Source: Luzula sylvatica
Taxonomy: Eukaryota > Streptophyta > Magnoliopsida > Poales > Juncaceae
DNA: 64,000 nt
Reading direction: 5' to 3'
Assembly: GCA_946800325.1 (NCBI GenBank)
Contig: CAMPEJ010000005.1
Location: 1 to 64,000 of the forward strand
The translations under genes were made by a program, and so were the position numbers. How positions within the stretch are numbered: position 1 is the stretch's first letter; every line of letters starts with the position of its first letter. Of this stretch, positions 40,773 to 54,059 are shown piece after piece. Below the pieces are notes generated by a model. It was given only the letters and a program-made list of their open reading frames with translations. It was not told where the DNA came from and did not search any database.

Positions 40773-43624
40773 AGATCATTGGAATCGTATCTTTTACTAC
40801 ATAACATTTCACCAAAATTTACAAACACTAAGAAAGTTTGTTTTTCTATTCAAAACAATCAGTTTATGCTTTGGGGAGTTCAAATAACGTATTTTGAGAT
40901 AATTTGAATCGTATCTTTTACCACATAACATTTCACCAAAATTTACAAACACTAAGAAAGTTTGTTTTTCGATTCAAAACAATCTGTTTATGCTTTGGGG
41001 AGTTCAAATAACGTATTTTGAGATCATTTGAATCGTATCTTTTACTACATAACATTTCACCAAAATTTACAAACACTAAGAAAGTTTTTTTTTCGATCCA
41101 AAACAATTTGTTTATGCTTTGGGGAGTTCAAATAACATATTTTTAGATCATTCGAATCGTATCTTTTACCACATAACATTTCACCAAAATTTACAAACAC
41201 TAAGAAAGTTTGTTTTTCGATTCAAAACAATCTGTTTATGCTTTGGGGAGTTCAAATAACGTATTTTGAGATCATTTGAATCGTATCTTTTACCACATAA
41301 CATTTTACCAAAATTTACAAACACTAAGAAAGTTTATTTTTCGATTCAAAACAATTTGTTTATGCTTTGGGGAGTTCAAATAACGTATTTTGAGATCATT
41401 GGAATCGTATCTTTTACTACATAACATTTCACCAAAATTTACAAACACTACGAAAGTTTGGTTTTCGATTCAAAACAATTTGTTTATGCTTTGGGGAGTT
41501 CAAATAACCTATTTTTAGATCATTCGAATCGTATCTTTTACCACATAACATTTCACCAAAATTTACAAACACTAATAAAGTTTGTTTTTCGATTCAAAAC
41601 AATTTGTTTATGCTTTGGGGAGTTCAAATAACGTATTTTGAGATCATTTGAATCGTATCTTTTACCACATAACATTTCACCAAAATTTACAAACACTAAG
41701 AAAGTTTGTTTTTCGATTCAAAACAATCTGTTTATGCTTTGGGGAGTTCAAATAACGTATTTTGAGATCATTTGAATCGTATCTTTTACCACATAACATT
41801 TCACCAAAATTTACAAACACTAAGAAAGTTTGTTTTTCTATTCAAAACAATCTGTTTATGCTTTGGGGAGTTCAAATAACGTATTTTGAGATCATTTGAA
41901 TCGTATCTTTTACCACATAACATTTCACCAAAATTTACAAACACTAAGAAAGTTTGTTTTTCGATTCAAAACAATTTGTTTATGCTTTGGGGAGTTCAAA
42001 TAACGTATTTTGAGATCATTTGAATCGTATCTTTTACCACATAACATTTCACCAAAATTTACAAACACTAAGAAAGTTTGTTTTTCGATTCAAAACAATC
42101 TGTTTATGCTTTGGGGAGTTCAAATAACGTATTTTGAGATCATTTGAATCGTATCTTTTACCACATAACATTTCACCAAAATTTACAAACACTAAGAAAG
42201 TTTGTTTTTCGATTCAAAACAATTTGTTTATGCTTTGGGGAGTTCAAATAACGTATTTTGAGATCATTGGAATCGTATCTTTTACTACATAACATTTCAC
42301 CAAAATTTACAAACACTAAGAAAGTTTGTTTTTCTATTCAAAACAATCAGTTTATGCTTTGGGGAGTTCAAATAACGTATTTTGAGATAATTTGAATCGT
42401 ATCTTTTACCACATAACATTTCACCAAAATTTACAAACACTAAGAAAGTTTGTTTTTCGATTCAAAACAATCTGTTTATGCTTTGGGGAGTTCAAATAAC
42501 GTATTTTGAGATCATTTGAATCGTATCTTTTACTACATAACATTTCACCAAAATTTACAAACACTAAGAAAGTTTTTTTTTCGATCCAAAACAATTTGTT
42601 TATGCTTTGGGGAGTTCAAATAACATATTTTTAGATCATTCGAATCGTATCTTTTACCACATAACATTTCACCAAAATTTACAAACACTAAGAAAGTTTG
42701 TTTTTCGATTCAAAACAATCTGTTTATGCTTTGGGGAGTTCAAATAACGTATTTTGAGATCATTTGAATCGTATCTTTTACCACATAACATTTTACCAAA
42801 ATTTACAAACACTAAGAAAGTTTATTTTTCGATTCAAAACAATTTGTTTATGCTTTGGGGAGTTCAAATAACGTATTTTGAGATCATTGGAATCGTATCT
42901 TTTACTACATAACATTTCACCAAAATTTACAAACACTACGAAAGTTTGGTTTTCGATTCAAAACAATTTGTTTATGCTTTGGGGAGTTCAAATAACCTAT
43001 TTTTAGATCATTCGAATCGTATCTTTTACCACATAACATTTCACCAAAATTTACAAACACTAATAAAGTTTGTTTTTCGATTCAAAACAATTTGTTTATG
43101 CTTTGGGGAGTTCAAATAACGTATTTTGAGATCATTTGAATCGTATCTTTTTCCAGATAACATTTCACCAAAATTTACAAACACTAAGACAGTTTGTTTT
43201 TCGATTCAAAACAATCTGTTTATGCTTTGGGGAGTTCAAATAACGTATTTTGAGATCATTCGAATCGTATCTTTTACTACATAACATTTCACCAAAATTT
43301 ACAAACACTAAGAAAGTTTGTTTTTCGATTTAAAACAATCTGTTTATGCTTTCGGGAGTTCAAATAACGTATTTTGAGATCATTTGAATCGTATCTTTTA
43401 CCACATAACATTTCTCCAAAATTTACAAACACTAAGAAAGTTTGTTTTTCGATTCAAAACAATCTGTTTATGCTTTGGGGAGTTCAAATAACGTATTTTG
43501 AGATCATTTGAATCGTATATTTTACCACATAACATTTTACCAAAATTTACAAACACTAAGAAAGTTTGTTTTTCGATTCAAAACAATTTGTTTATGCTTT
43601 GGGGAGTTCAAATAACGTATTTTG
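40773..43624. repeat. 23-mer HOR (type b), copy 2 (2,852 bp)
   Basis: Repeats 37921-40772 at an exact 2,852-bp offset (aatcag at 40861 and 42349, tctcc at 43415 against 40563). Comparing the copies unit by unit I found no base difference. It is the most recent-looking duplication in the window, or an assembly artefact. Confidence 0.92.
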
Positions 43625-44244
43625 AGATCATTTGAATCGTATCTTTTACCACATAACATTTCACCAAAATTTACAAACACTAAGAAAGTTTGTTTTTCGA
43701 TTCAAAACAATCTGTTTATGCTTTGGGGAGTTCAAATAACGTATTTTGAGATCATTTGAATCCTATCTTTTACCACATAACATTTCACCAAAATTTACAA
43801 ACACTAAGAAAGTTTGTTTTTCTATTCAAAACAATCTGTTTAAGCTTTGGGGAGTTCAAATAACGTATTTTGAGATCATTTGAATCGTATCTTTTACCAC
43901 ATAACATTTCACCAAAATTTACAAACACTAAGAAAGTTTGTTTTTCGATTCAAAACAATTTGTTTATGCTTTGGGGAGTTCAAATAACGTATTTTGAGAT
44001 CATTTGAATAGTATCTTTTACCACATAACATTTCACCAAAATTTACAAACACTAAGAAAGTTTGTTTTTCGATTCAAAACAATTTGTTTATGCTTTGCGT
44101 AGTTCAAATAACGTATTTTGAGATCATTTGAATCGTATCTTTTACCACATAACATTTCACCAAAATTTACAAACACTAAGAAAGTTTGTTTTTCGATTCA
44201 AAACAATTTGTTTATGCTTTGGGGAGTTCAAATAACGTATTTTG
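43625..44244. repeat. Five linking monomers (A K B Q B)
   Basis: Joins the type-b 23-mer to the 45-mer HOR. The K unit has tcctatc and taagcttt. The unit at 43997 carries A14 (aatagt) and gcgtag, a combination repeated at 45719, 47925, 51247 and 53453. Confidence 0.75.
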
Positions 44245-44367
44245 AGATCATTGGAATCGTATCTTTTATTACATAACATTTCACCAAAATTTACAAACAC
44301 TAAGAAAGTTTGTTTTCGATTTAAAACAATCTGTTTATGCTTTGGGGAGTTCAAATAACGTATTTTG
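44245..44367. repeat. 123-bp monomer (T-tract slip)
   Basis: The T5 tract at 69-73 is T4 (tttgttttcgattt) in a class C unit that also reads attac instead of actac. Chance open frames span it for the same frame reason as the unit at 13240. Confidence 0.94.
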
Positions 44368-44491
44368 AGATCATTTGAATCGTATCTTTTACCACATAAC
44401 ATTTCACCAAAATTTACAAACACTAAGAAAGTTTGTTTTTCGATTCAAAACAATCTGTTTATGCTTTGGGGAGTTCAAATAACGTATTTTG

Positions 44492-44602
44492 AGATCATTT
44501 GAATCGTATACATTTCACCAAAATTTACAAACACTAAGAAAGTTTGTTTTTCTATTCAAAACAATCTGTTTATGCTTTGGGGAGTTCAAATAACGTATTT
44601 TG
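44492..44602. repeat. 111-bp K monomer, no. 1
   Basis: gaatcgtat is followed directly by acatttcacc: monomer bases 19-31 (13 bp) are missing. The unit also has T75 (tttctattc). It is followed by a class N unit (catttgacc). Confidence 0.96.
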
Positions 44603-46214
44603 AGATCATTTGAATCGTATCTTTTACCACATAACATTTGACCAAAATTTACAAACACTAAGAAAGTTTGTTTTTCGATTCAAAACAATTTGTTTATGCT
44701 TTGGGGAGTTCAAATAACGTATTTTGAGATCATTTGAATCGTATCTTTTACCACATAACATTTCACCAAAATTTACAAACACTAATAAAGTTTGTTTTTC
44801 GATTCAAAACAATTTGTTTATGCTTTGCGGAGTTCAAATAACGTATTTTGAGATCATTTGAATCGTATCTTTTACCACATAACATTTCACCAAAATTTAC
44901 AAACACTAAGAAAGTTTGTTTTTCGATTCAAAACAATGTGTTTATGCTTTGGGGAGTTCAAATAACGTATTTTGAGATCATTGGAATCGTATCTTTTACT
45001 ACATAACATTTCACCAAAATTTACAAACACTAAGAAAGTTTGTTTTTCGATTTAAAACAATCTGTTTATGCTTTGGGGAGTTCAAATAACGTATTTTGAG
45101 ATCATTTGAATCGTATCTTTTACCACATAACATTTCACCAAAATTTACAAACACTAAGAAAGTTTGTTTTTCGATTCAAAACAATCTGTTTATGCTTTGG
45201 GGAGTTCAAATAACGTATTTTGAGATCATTTGAATCGTATCTTTTACCACATAACATTTCACCAAAATTTACAAACACTAAGAAAGTTTGTTTTTCTATT
45301 CAAAACAATCTGTTTATGCTTTGGGGAGTTCAAATAACGTATTTTGAGATCATTTGAATCGTATCTTTTACCACATAACATTTGACCAAAATTTACAAAC
45401 ACTAAGAAAGTTTGTTTTTCGATTCAAAACAATTTGTTTATGATTTGGGGAGTTCAAATAACGTATTTTGAGATCATTTGAATCGTATCTTTTACCACAT
45501 AACATTTCACCAAAATTTACAAACACTAAGAAAGTTTGTTTTTCGATTCAAAACAATTTGTTTATGCTTTGCGGAGTTCAAATAACGTATTTTGAGATCA
45601 TTTGAATCGTATCTTTTACCACATAACATTTCACCAAAATTTACAAACACTAAGAAAGTTTGTTTTTCGATTCAAAACAATTTGTTTATGCTTTGGGGAG
45701 TTCAAATAACGTATTTTGAGATCATTTGAATAGTATCTTTTACCACATAACATTTCACCAAAATTTACAAACACTAAGAAAGTTTGTTTTTCGATTCAAA
45801 ACAATTTGTTTATGCTTTGCGTAGTTCAAATAACGTATTTTGAGATCATTTGAATCGTATCTTTTACCACATAACATTTCACCAAAATTTACAAACACAA
45901 AGAAAGTTTGTTTTTCGATTCAAAACAATTTGTTTATGCTTTGGGGAGTTCAAATAACGTATTTTGAGATCATTGGAATCGTATCTTTTACTACATAACA
46001 TTTCACCAAAATTTACAAACACTAAGAAAGTTTGTTTTTCGATTTAAAACAATCTGTTTATGCTTTGGGGAGTTCAAATAACGTATTTTGAGATCATTTG
46101 AATCGTATCTTTTACCACATAACATTTCACCAAAATTTACAAACACTAAGAAAGTTTGTTTTTCGATTCAAAACAATCTGTTTATGCTTTGGGGAGTTCA
46201 AATAACGTATTTTG

Positions 46215-46325
46215 AGATCATTTGAATCGTATACATTTCACCAAAATTTACAAACACTAAGAAAGTTTGTTTTTCTATTCAAAACAATCTGTTTATGCTT
46301 TGGGGAGTTCAAATAACGTATTTTG
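46215..46325. repeat. 111-bp K monomer, no. 2
   Basis: Same 13-bp deletion plus T75. First of a pair separated by one N unit that has C88, whereas most N units have T88. Confidence 0.96.
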
Positions 46326-46449
46326 AGATCATTTGAATCGTATCTTTTACCACATAACATTTGACCAAAATTTACAAACACTAAGAAAGTTTGTTTTTCG
46401 ATTCAAAACAATCTGTTTATGCTTTGGGGAGTTCAAATAACGTATTTTG

Positions 46450-46560
46450 AGATCATTTGAATCGTATACATTTCACCAAAATTTACAAACACTAAGAAAG
46501 TTTGTTTTTCTATTCAAAACAATCTGTTTATGCTTTGGGGAGTTCAAATAACGTATTTTG
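46450..46560. repeat. 111-bp K monomer, no. 3
   Basis: Second of the pair, 235 bp after no. 2. The N unit that follows carries the rare aaacattaag (T at 46616), which recurs only at 52144. Confidence 0.96.
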
Positions 46561-48420
46561 AGATCATTTGAATCGTATCTTTTACCACATAACATTTGAC
46601 CAAAATTTACAAACATTAAGAAAGTTTGTTTTTCGATTCAAAACAATTTGTTTATGCTTTGGGGAGTTCAAATAACGTATTTTGAGATCATTTGAATCGT
46701 ATCTTTTACCACATAACATTTCACCAAAATTTACAAACACTAAGAAAGTTTGTTTTTCGATTCAAAACAATTTGTTTATGCTTTGCGGAGTTCAAATAAC
46801 GTATTTTGAGATCATTTGAATCGTATCTTTTACCACATAACATTTCACCAAAATTTACAAACACTAAGAAAGTTTGTTTTTCGATTCAAAACAATGTGTT
46901 TATGCTTTGGGGAGTTCAAATAACGTATTTTGAGATCATTGGAATCGTATCTTTTACTACATAACATTTCACCAAAATTTACAAACACTAAGAAAGTTTG
47001 TTTTTCGATTTAAAACAATCTGTTTATGCTTTGGGGAGTTCAAGTAACGTATTTTGAGATCATTTGAATCGTATCTTTTACCACATAACATTTCACCAAA
47101 ATTTACAAACACTAAGAAAGTTTGTTTTTCGATTCAAAATAATCTGTTTATGCTTTGGGGAGTTCAAATAACGTATTTTGAGATCATTGGAATCGTATCT
47201 TTTACTACATAACATTTCACCAAAATTTACAAACACTAAGAAAGTTTGTTTTTCGATTTAAAACAATCTGTTTATGCTTTGGGGAGTTCAAATAACGTAT
47301 TTTGAGATCATTTGAATCGTATCTTTTACCACATAACATTTCACCAAAATTTACAAACACTAAGAAAGTTTGTTTTTCGATTCAAAACAATCTGTTTATG
47401 CTTTGGGGAGTTCAAATAACGTATTTTGAGATCATTTGAATCGTATCTTTTACCACATAACATTTCACCAAAATTTACAAACACTAAGAAAGTTTGTTTT
47501 TCTATTCAAAACAATCTGTTTATGCTTTGGGGAGTTCAAATAACGTATTTTGAGATCATTTGAATCGTATCTTTTACCACATAACATTTGACCAAAATTT
47601 ACAAACACTAAGAAAGTTTGTTTTTCGATTCAAAACAATTTGTTTATGATTTGGGGAGTTCAAATAACGTATTTTGAGATCATTTGAATCGTATCTTTTA
47701 CCACATAACATTTCACCAAAATTTACAAACACTAAGAAAGTTTGTTTTTCGATTCAAAACAATTTGTTTATGCTTTGCGGAGTTCAAATAACGTATTTTG
47801 AGATCATTTGAATCGTATCTTTTACCACATAACATTTCACCAAAATTTACAAACACTAAGAAAGTTTGTTTTTCGATTCAAAACAATTTGTTTATGCTTT
47901 GGGGAGTTCAAATAACGTATTTTGAGATCATTTGAATAGTATCTTTTACCACATAACATTTCACCAAAATTTACAAACACTAAGAAAGTTTATTTTTCGA
48001 TTCAAAACAATTTGTTTATGCTTTGCGTAGTTCAAATAACGTATTTTGAGATCATTTGAATCGTATCTTTTACCACATAACATTTCACCAAAATTTACAA
48101 ACACAAAGAAAGTTTGTTTTTCGATTCAAAACAATTTGTTTATGCTTTGGGGAGTTCAAATAACGTATTTTGAGATCATTGGAATCGTATCTTTTACTAC
48201 ATAACATTTCACCAAAATTTACAAACACTAAGAAAGTTTGTTTTTCGATTTAAAACAATCTGTTTATGCTTTGGGGAGTTCAAATAACGTATTTTGAGAT
48301 CATTTGAATCGTATCTTTTACCACATAACATTTCACCAAAATTTACAAACACTAAGAAAGTTCGTTTTTCGATTCAAAACAATCTGTTTATGCTTTGGGG
48401 AGTTCAAATAACGTATTTTG

Positions 48421-48531
48421 AGATCATTTGAATCGTATACATTTCACCAAAATTTACAAACACTAAGAAAGTTTGTTTTTCTATTCAAAACAATCTGTTT
48501 ATGCTTTGGGGAGTTCAAATAACGTATTTTG
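48421..48531. repeat. 111-bp K monomer, no. 4
   Basis: Preceded by an A unit with aagttcgttttt (C48363), a marker repeated 5,528 bp later at 53891. Confidence 0.96.
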
Positions 48532-49771
48532 AGATCATTTGAATCGTATCTTTTACCACATAACATTTGACCAAAATTTACAAACACTAAGAAAGTTTGT
48601 TTTTCGATTCAAAACAATTTGTTTATGCTTTGGGGAGTTCAAATAACGTATTTTGAGATCATTTGAATCGTATCTTTTACCACATAACATTTCACCAAAA
48701 TTTACAAACACTAAGAAAGTTTGTTTTTCGATTCAAAACAATTTGTTTATGCTTTGCGGAGTTCAAATAACGTATTTTGAGATCATTTGAATCGTATCTT
48801 TTACCACATAACATTTCACCAAAATTTACAAACACTAAGAAAGTTTGTTTTTCGATTCAAAACAATGTGTTTATGCTTTGGGGAGTTCAAATAACGTATT
48901 TTGAGATCATTGGATTCGTATCTTTTACTACATAACATTTCACCAAAATTTACAAACACTAAGAAAGTTTGTTTTTCGATTTAAAACAATCTGTTTATGC
49001 TTTGGGGAGTTCAAATAACGTATTTTGCGATCATTTGAATCGTATCTTTTACCACATAACATTTCACCAAAATTTACAAACACTAAGAAAGTTTGTTTTT
49101 CGATTCAAAATAATCTGTTTATGCTTTGGGGAGTTCAAATAACGTATTTTGAGATCATTGGAATCGTATCTTTTACTACATAACATTTCACCAAAATTTA
49201 CAAACACTAAGAAAGTTTGTTTTTCGATTGAAAACAATCTGTTTATGCTTTGGGGAGTTCAAATAACGTATTTTGAGATCATTTGAATCGTATCTTTTAC
49301 CACATAACATTTCACCAAAATTTACAAACACTAAGAAAGTTTGTTTTTCGATTCAAAACAATCTGTTTATGCTTTGGGGAGTTCAAATAACGTATTTTGA
49401 GATCATTTGAATCGTATCTTTTACCACATAACATTTCACCAAAATTTACAAACACTAAGAAAGATTGTTTTTCTATTCAAAACAATCTGTTTATGCTTTG
49501 GGGAGTTCAAATAACGTATTTTGAGATCATTTGAATCGTATCTTTTACCACATAACATTTGACCAAAATTTAGAAACACTAAGAAAGTTTGTTTTTCGAT
49601 TCAAAACAATTTGTTTATGATTTGGGGAGTTCAAATAACGTATTTTGAGATCATTTGAATCGTATCTTTTACCACATAACATTTCACCAAAATTTACAAA
49701 CACTAAGAAAGTTTGTTTTTCGATTCAAAACAATTTGTTTATGCTTTGCGGAGTTCAAATAACGTATTTTG

Positions 49772-49895
49772 AGATCATTTGAATCGTATCTTTTACCACA
49801 TAACATTTCACCAAAATTTACAAACACTAAGAAAGTTTGTTTTTCGATTTAAAACAATCTGTTTATGCTTTGGGGAGTTCAAATAACGTATTTTG
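49772..49895. repeat. Chimeric junction monomer of the 45-mer duplication
   Basis: The left half is like the unit expected at the end of copy 1 (catttg, accac). The right half is class C (gatttaaaacaatctg), as in 44245-44367. By position a class P unit (aatgtg) would be expected here, as at 55300. The crossover lies between bases 26 and 79 of the unit. Confidence 0.8.
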
Positions 49896-50019
49896 AGATC
49901 ATTTGAATCGTATCTTTTACCACATAACATTTCACCAAAATTTACAAACACTAAGAAAGTTTGTTTTTCGATTCAAAACAATCTGTTTATGCTTTGGGGA
50001 GTTCAAATAACGTATTTTG

Positions 50020-50130
50020 AGATCATTTGAATCGTATACATTTCACCAAAATTTACAAACACTAAGAAAGTTTGTTTTTCTATTCAAAACAATCTGTTTA
50101 TGCTTTGGGGAGTTCAAATAACGTATTTTG
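50020..50130. repeat. 111-bp K monomer, no. 5
   Basis: Counterpart of no. 1 at +5,528 bp. The N unit that follows has a private aaacttt (C50194). Confidence 0.96.
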
Positions 50131-51742
50131 AGATCATTTGAATCGTATCTTTTACCACATAACATTTGACCAAAATTTACAAACACTAAGAAACTTTGTT
50201 TTTCGATTCAAAACAATTTGTTTATGCTTTGGGGAGTTCAAATAACGTATTTTGAGATCATTTGAATCGTATCTTTTACCACATAACATTTCACCAAAAT
50301 TTACAAACACTAAGAAAGTTTGTTTTTCGATTCAAAACAATTTGTTTATGCTTTGCGGAGTTCAAATAACGTATTTTGAGATCATTTGAATCGTATCTTT
50401 TACCACATAACATTTCACCAAAATTTACAAACACTAAGAAAGTTTGTTTTTCGATTCAAAACAATGTGTTTATGCTTTGGGGAGTTCAAATAACGTATTT
50501 TGAGATCATTGGAATCGTATCTTTTACTACATAACATTTCACCAAAATTTACAAACACTAAGAAAGTTTGTTTTTCGATTTAAAACAATCTGTTTATGCT
50601 TTGGGGAGTTCAAATAACGTATTTTGAGATCATTTGAATCGTATCTTTTACCACATAACATTTCACCAAAATTTACAAACACTAAGAAAGTTTGTTTTTC
50701 GATTCAAAACAATCTGTTTATGCTTTGGGGAGTTCAAATAACGTATTTTGAGATCATTTGAATCGTATCTTTTACCACATAACATTTCACCAAAATTTAC
50801 AAACACTAAGAAAGTTTGTTTTTCTATTCAAAACAATCTGTTTATGCTTTGGGGAGTTCAAATAACGTATTTTGAGATCATTTGAATCGTATCTTTTACC
50901 ACATAACATTTGACCAAAATTTACAAACACTAAGAAAGTTTGTTTTTCGATTCAAAACAATTTGTTTATGATTTGGGGAGTTCAAATAACGTATTTTGAG
51001 ATCATTTGAATCGTATCTTTTACCACATAACATTTCACCAAAATTTACAAACACTAAGAAAGTTTGTTTTTCGATTCAAAACAATTTGTTTATGCTTTGC
51101 GGAGTTCAAATAACGTATTTTGAGATCATTTGAATCGTATCTTTTACCACATAACATTTCACCAAAATTTACAAACACTAAGAAAGTTTGTTTTTCGATT
51201 CAAAACAATTTGTTTATGCTTTGGGGAGTTCAAATAACGTATTTTGAGATCATTTGAATAGTATCTTTTACCACATAACATTTCACCAAAATTTACAAAC
51301 ACTAAGAAAGTTTGTTTTTCGATTCAAAACAATTTGTTTATGCTTTGCGTAGTTCAAATAACGTATTTTGAGATCATTTGAATCGTATCTTTTACCACAT
51401 AACATTTCACCAAAATTTACAAACACAAAGAAAGTTTGTTTTTCGATTCAAAACAATTTGTTTATGCTTTGGGGAGTTCAAATAACGTATTTTGAGATCA
51501 TTGGAATCGTATCTTTTACTACATAACATTTCACCAAAATTTACAAACACTAAGAAAGTTTGTTTTTCGATTTAAAACAATCTGTTTATGCTTTGGGGAG
51601 TTCAAATAACGTATTTTGAGATCATTTGAATCGTATCTTTTACCACATAACATTTCACCAAAATTTACAAACACTAAGAAAGTTTGTTTTTCGATTCAAA
51701 ACAATCTGTTTATGCTTTGGGGAGTTCAAATAACGTATTTTG

Positions 51743-51853
51743 AGATCATTTGAATCGTATACATTTCACCAAAATTTACAAACACTAAGAAAGTTTGTTT
51801 TTCTATTCAAAACAATCTGTTTATGCTTTGGGGAGTTCAAATAACGTATTTTG
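51743..51853. repeat. 111-bp K monomer, no. 6
   Basis: Counterpart of no. 2 at +5,528 bp. First of the second pair. Confidence 0.96.
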
Positions 51854-51977
51854 AGATCATTTGAATCGTATCTTTTACCACATAACATTTGACCAAAATT
51901 TACAAACACTAAGAAAGTTTGTTTTTCGATTCAAAACAATCTGTTTATGCTTTGGGGAGTTCAAATAACGTATTTTG

Positions 51978-52088
51978 AGATCATTTGAATCGTATACATT
52001 TCACCAAAATTTACAAACACTAAGAAAGTTTGTTTTTCTATTCAAAACAATCTGTTTATGCTTTGGGGAGTTCAAATAACGTATTTTG
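51978..52088. repeat. 111-bp K monomer, no. 7
   Basis: Counterpart of no. 3 at +5,528 bp, 235 bp after no. 6. Confidence 0.96.
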
Positions 52089-53948
52089 AGATCATTTGAA
52101 TCGTATCTTTTACCACATAACATTTGACCAAAATTTACAAACATTAAGAAAGTTTGTTTTTCGATTCAAAACAATTTGTTTATGCTTTGGGGAGTTCAAA
52201 TAACGTATTTTGAGATCATTTGAATCGTATCTTTTACCACATAACATTTCACCAAAATTTACAAACACTAAGAAAGTTTGTTTTTCGATTCAAAACAATT
52301 TGTTTATGCTTTGCGGAGTTCAAATAACGTATTTTGAGATCATTTGAATCGTATCTTTTACCACATAACATTTCACCAAAATTTACAAACACTAAGAAAG
52401 TTTGTTTTTCGATTCAAAACAATGTGTTTATGCTTTGGGGAGTTCAAATAACGTATTTTGAGATCATTGGAATCGTATCTTTTACTACATAACATTTCAC
52501 CAAAATTTACAAACACTAAGAAAGTTTGTTTTTCGATTTAAAACAATCTGTTTATGCTTTGGGGAGTTCAAATAACGTATTTTGAGATCATTTGAATCGT
52601 ATCTTTTACCACATAACATTTCACCAAAATTTACAAACACTAAGAAAGTTTGTTTTTCGATTCAAAATAATCTGTTTATGCTTTGGGGAGTTCAAATAAC
52701 GTATTTTGAGATCATTGGAATCGTATCTTTTACTACATAACATTTCACCAAAATTTACAAACACTAAGAAAGTTTGTTTTTCGATTTAAAACAATCTGTT
52801 TATGCTTTGGGGAGTTCAAATAACGTATTTTGAGATCATTTGAATCGTATCTTTTACCACATAACATTTCACCAAAATTTACAAACACTAAGAAAGTTTG
52901 TTTTTCGATTCAAAACAATCTGTTTATGCTTTGGGGAGTTCAAATAACGTATTTTGAGATCATTTGAATCGTATCTTTTACCACATAACATTTCACCAAA
53001 ATTTACAAACACTAAGAAAGTTTGTTTTTCTATTCAAAACAATCTGTTTATGCTTTGGGGAGTTCAAATAACGTATTTTGAGATCATTTGAATCGTATCT
53101 TTTACCACATAACATTTGACCAAAATTTACAAACACTAAGAAAGTTTGTTTTTCGATTCAAAACAATTTGTTTATGATTTGGGGAGTTCAAATAACGTAT
53201 TTTGAGATCATTTGAATCGTATCTTTTACCACATAACATTTCACCAAAATTTACAAACACTAAGAAAGTTTGTTTTTCGATTCAAAACAATTTGTTTATG
53301 CTTTGCGGAGTTCAAATAACGTATTTTGAGATCATTTGAATCGTATCTTTTACCACATAACATTTCACCAAAATTTACAAACACTAAGAAAGTTTGTTTT
53401 TCGATTCAAAACAATTTGTTTATGCTTTGGGGAGTTCAAATAACGTATTTTGAGATCATTTGAATAGTATCTTTTACCACATAACATTTCACCAAAATTT
53501 ACAAACACTAAGAAAGTTTGTTTTTCGATTCAAAACAATTTGTTTATGCTTTGCGTAGTTCAAATAACGTATTTTGAGATCATTTGAATCGTATCTTTTA
53601 CCACATAACATTTCACCAAAATTTACAAACACAAAGAAAGTTTGTTTTTCGATTCAAAACAATTTGTTTATGCTTTGGGGAGTTCAAATAACGTATTTTG
53701 AGATCATTGGAATCGTATCTTTTACTACATAACATTTCACCAAAATTTACAAACACTAAGAAAGTTTGTTTTTCGATTTAAAACAATCTGTTTATGCTTT
53801 GGGGAGTTCAAATAACGTATTTTGAGATCATTTGAATCGTATCTTTTACCACATAACATTTCACCAAAATTTACAAACACTAAGAAAGTTCGTTTTTCGA
53901 TTCAAAACAATCTGTTTATGCTTTGGGGAGTTCAAATAACGTATTTTG

Positions 53949-54059
53949 AGATCATTTGAATCGTATACATTTCACCAAAATTTACAAACACTAAGAAAGT
54001 TTGTTTTTCTATTCAAAACAATCTGTTTATGCTTTGGGGAGTTCAAATAACGTATTTTG
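53949..54059. repeat. 111-bp K monomer, no. 8
   Basis: Counterpart of no. 4 and the last altered-length unit. From 54060 to the window end all 80 full units are 124 bp. Confidence 0.96.

Larger units (their letters stand above)
44245..49771. repeat. 45-mer HOR, copy 1 (5,527 bp)
   Basis: Built from a subunit close to Q B C A K111 N B P C A K N B B, where K111 is the 111-bp K unit. The second round, starting with Q at 45719, is 18 monomers long: it has an extra N-K111 pair (235 bp) and an extra C-A pair (248 bp). Copy-specific bases include G47044, A47992, G49230, A49464 and G49573. Its first unit has a 1-bp deletion, which makes this copy one base shorter than copy 2. Confidence 0.9.

Noticed and set aside
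44157..44423. 88-codon open frame on the - strand
   Set aside because: It spans the other 123-bp unit (44245) for the same reason, and its peptide is nearly identical to the one at 13.2-13.4 kb.
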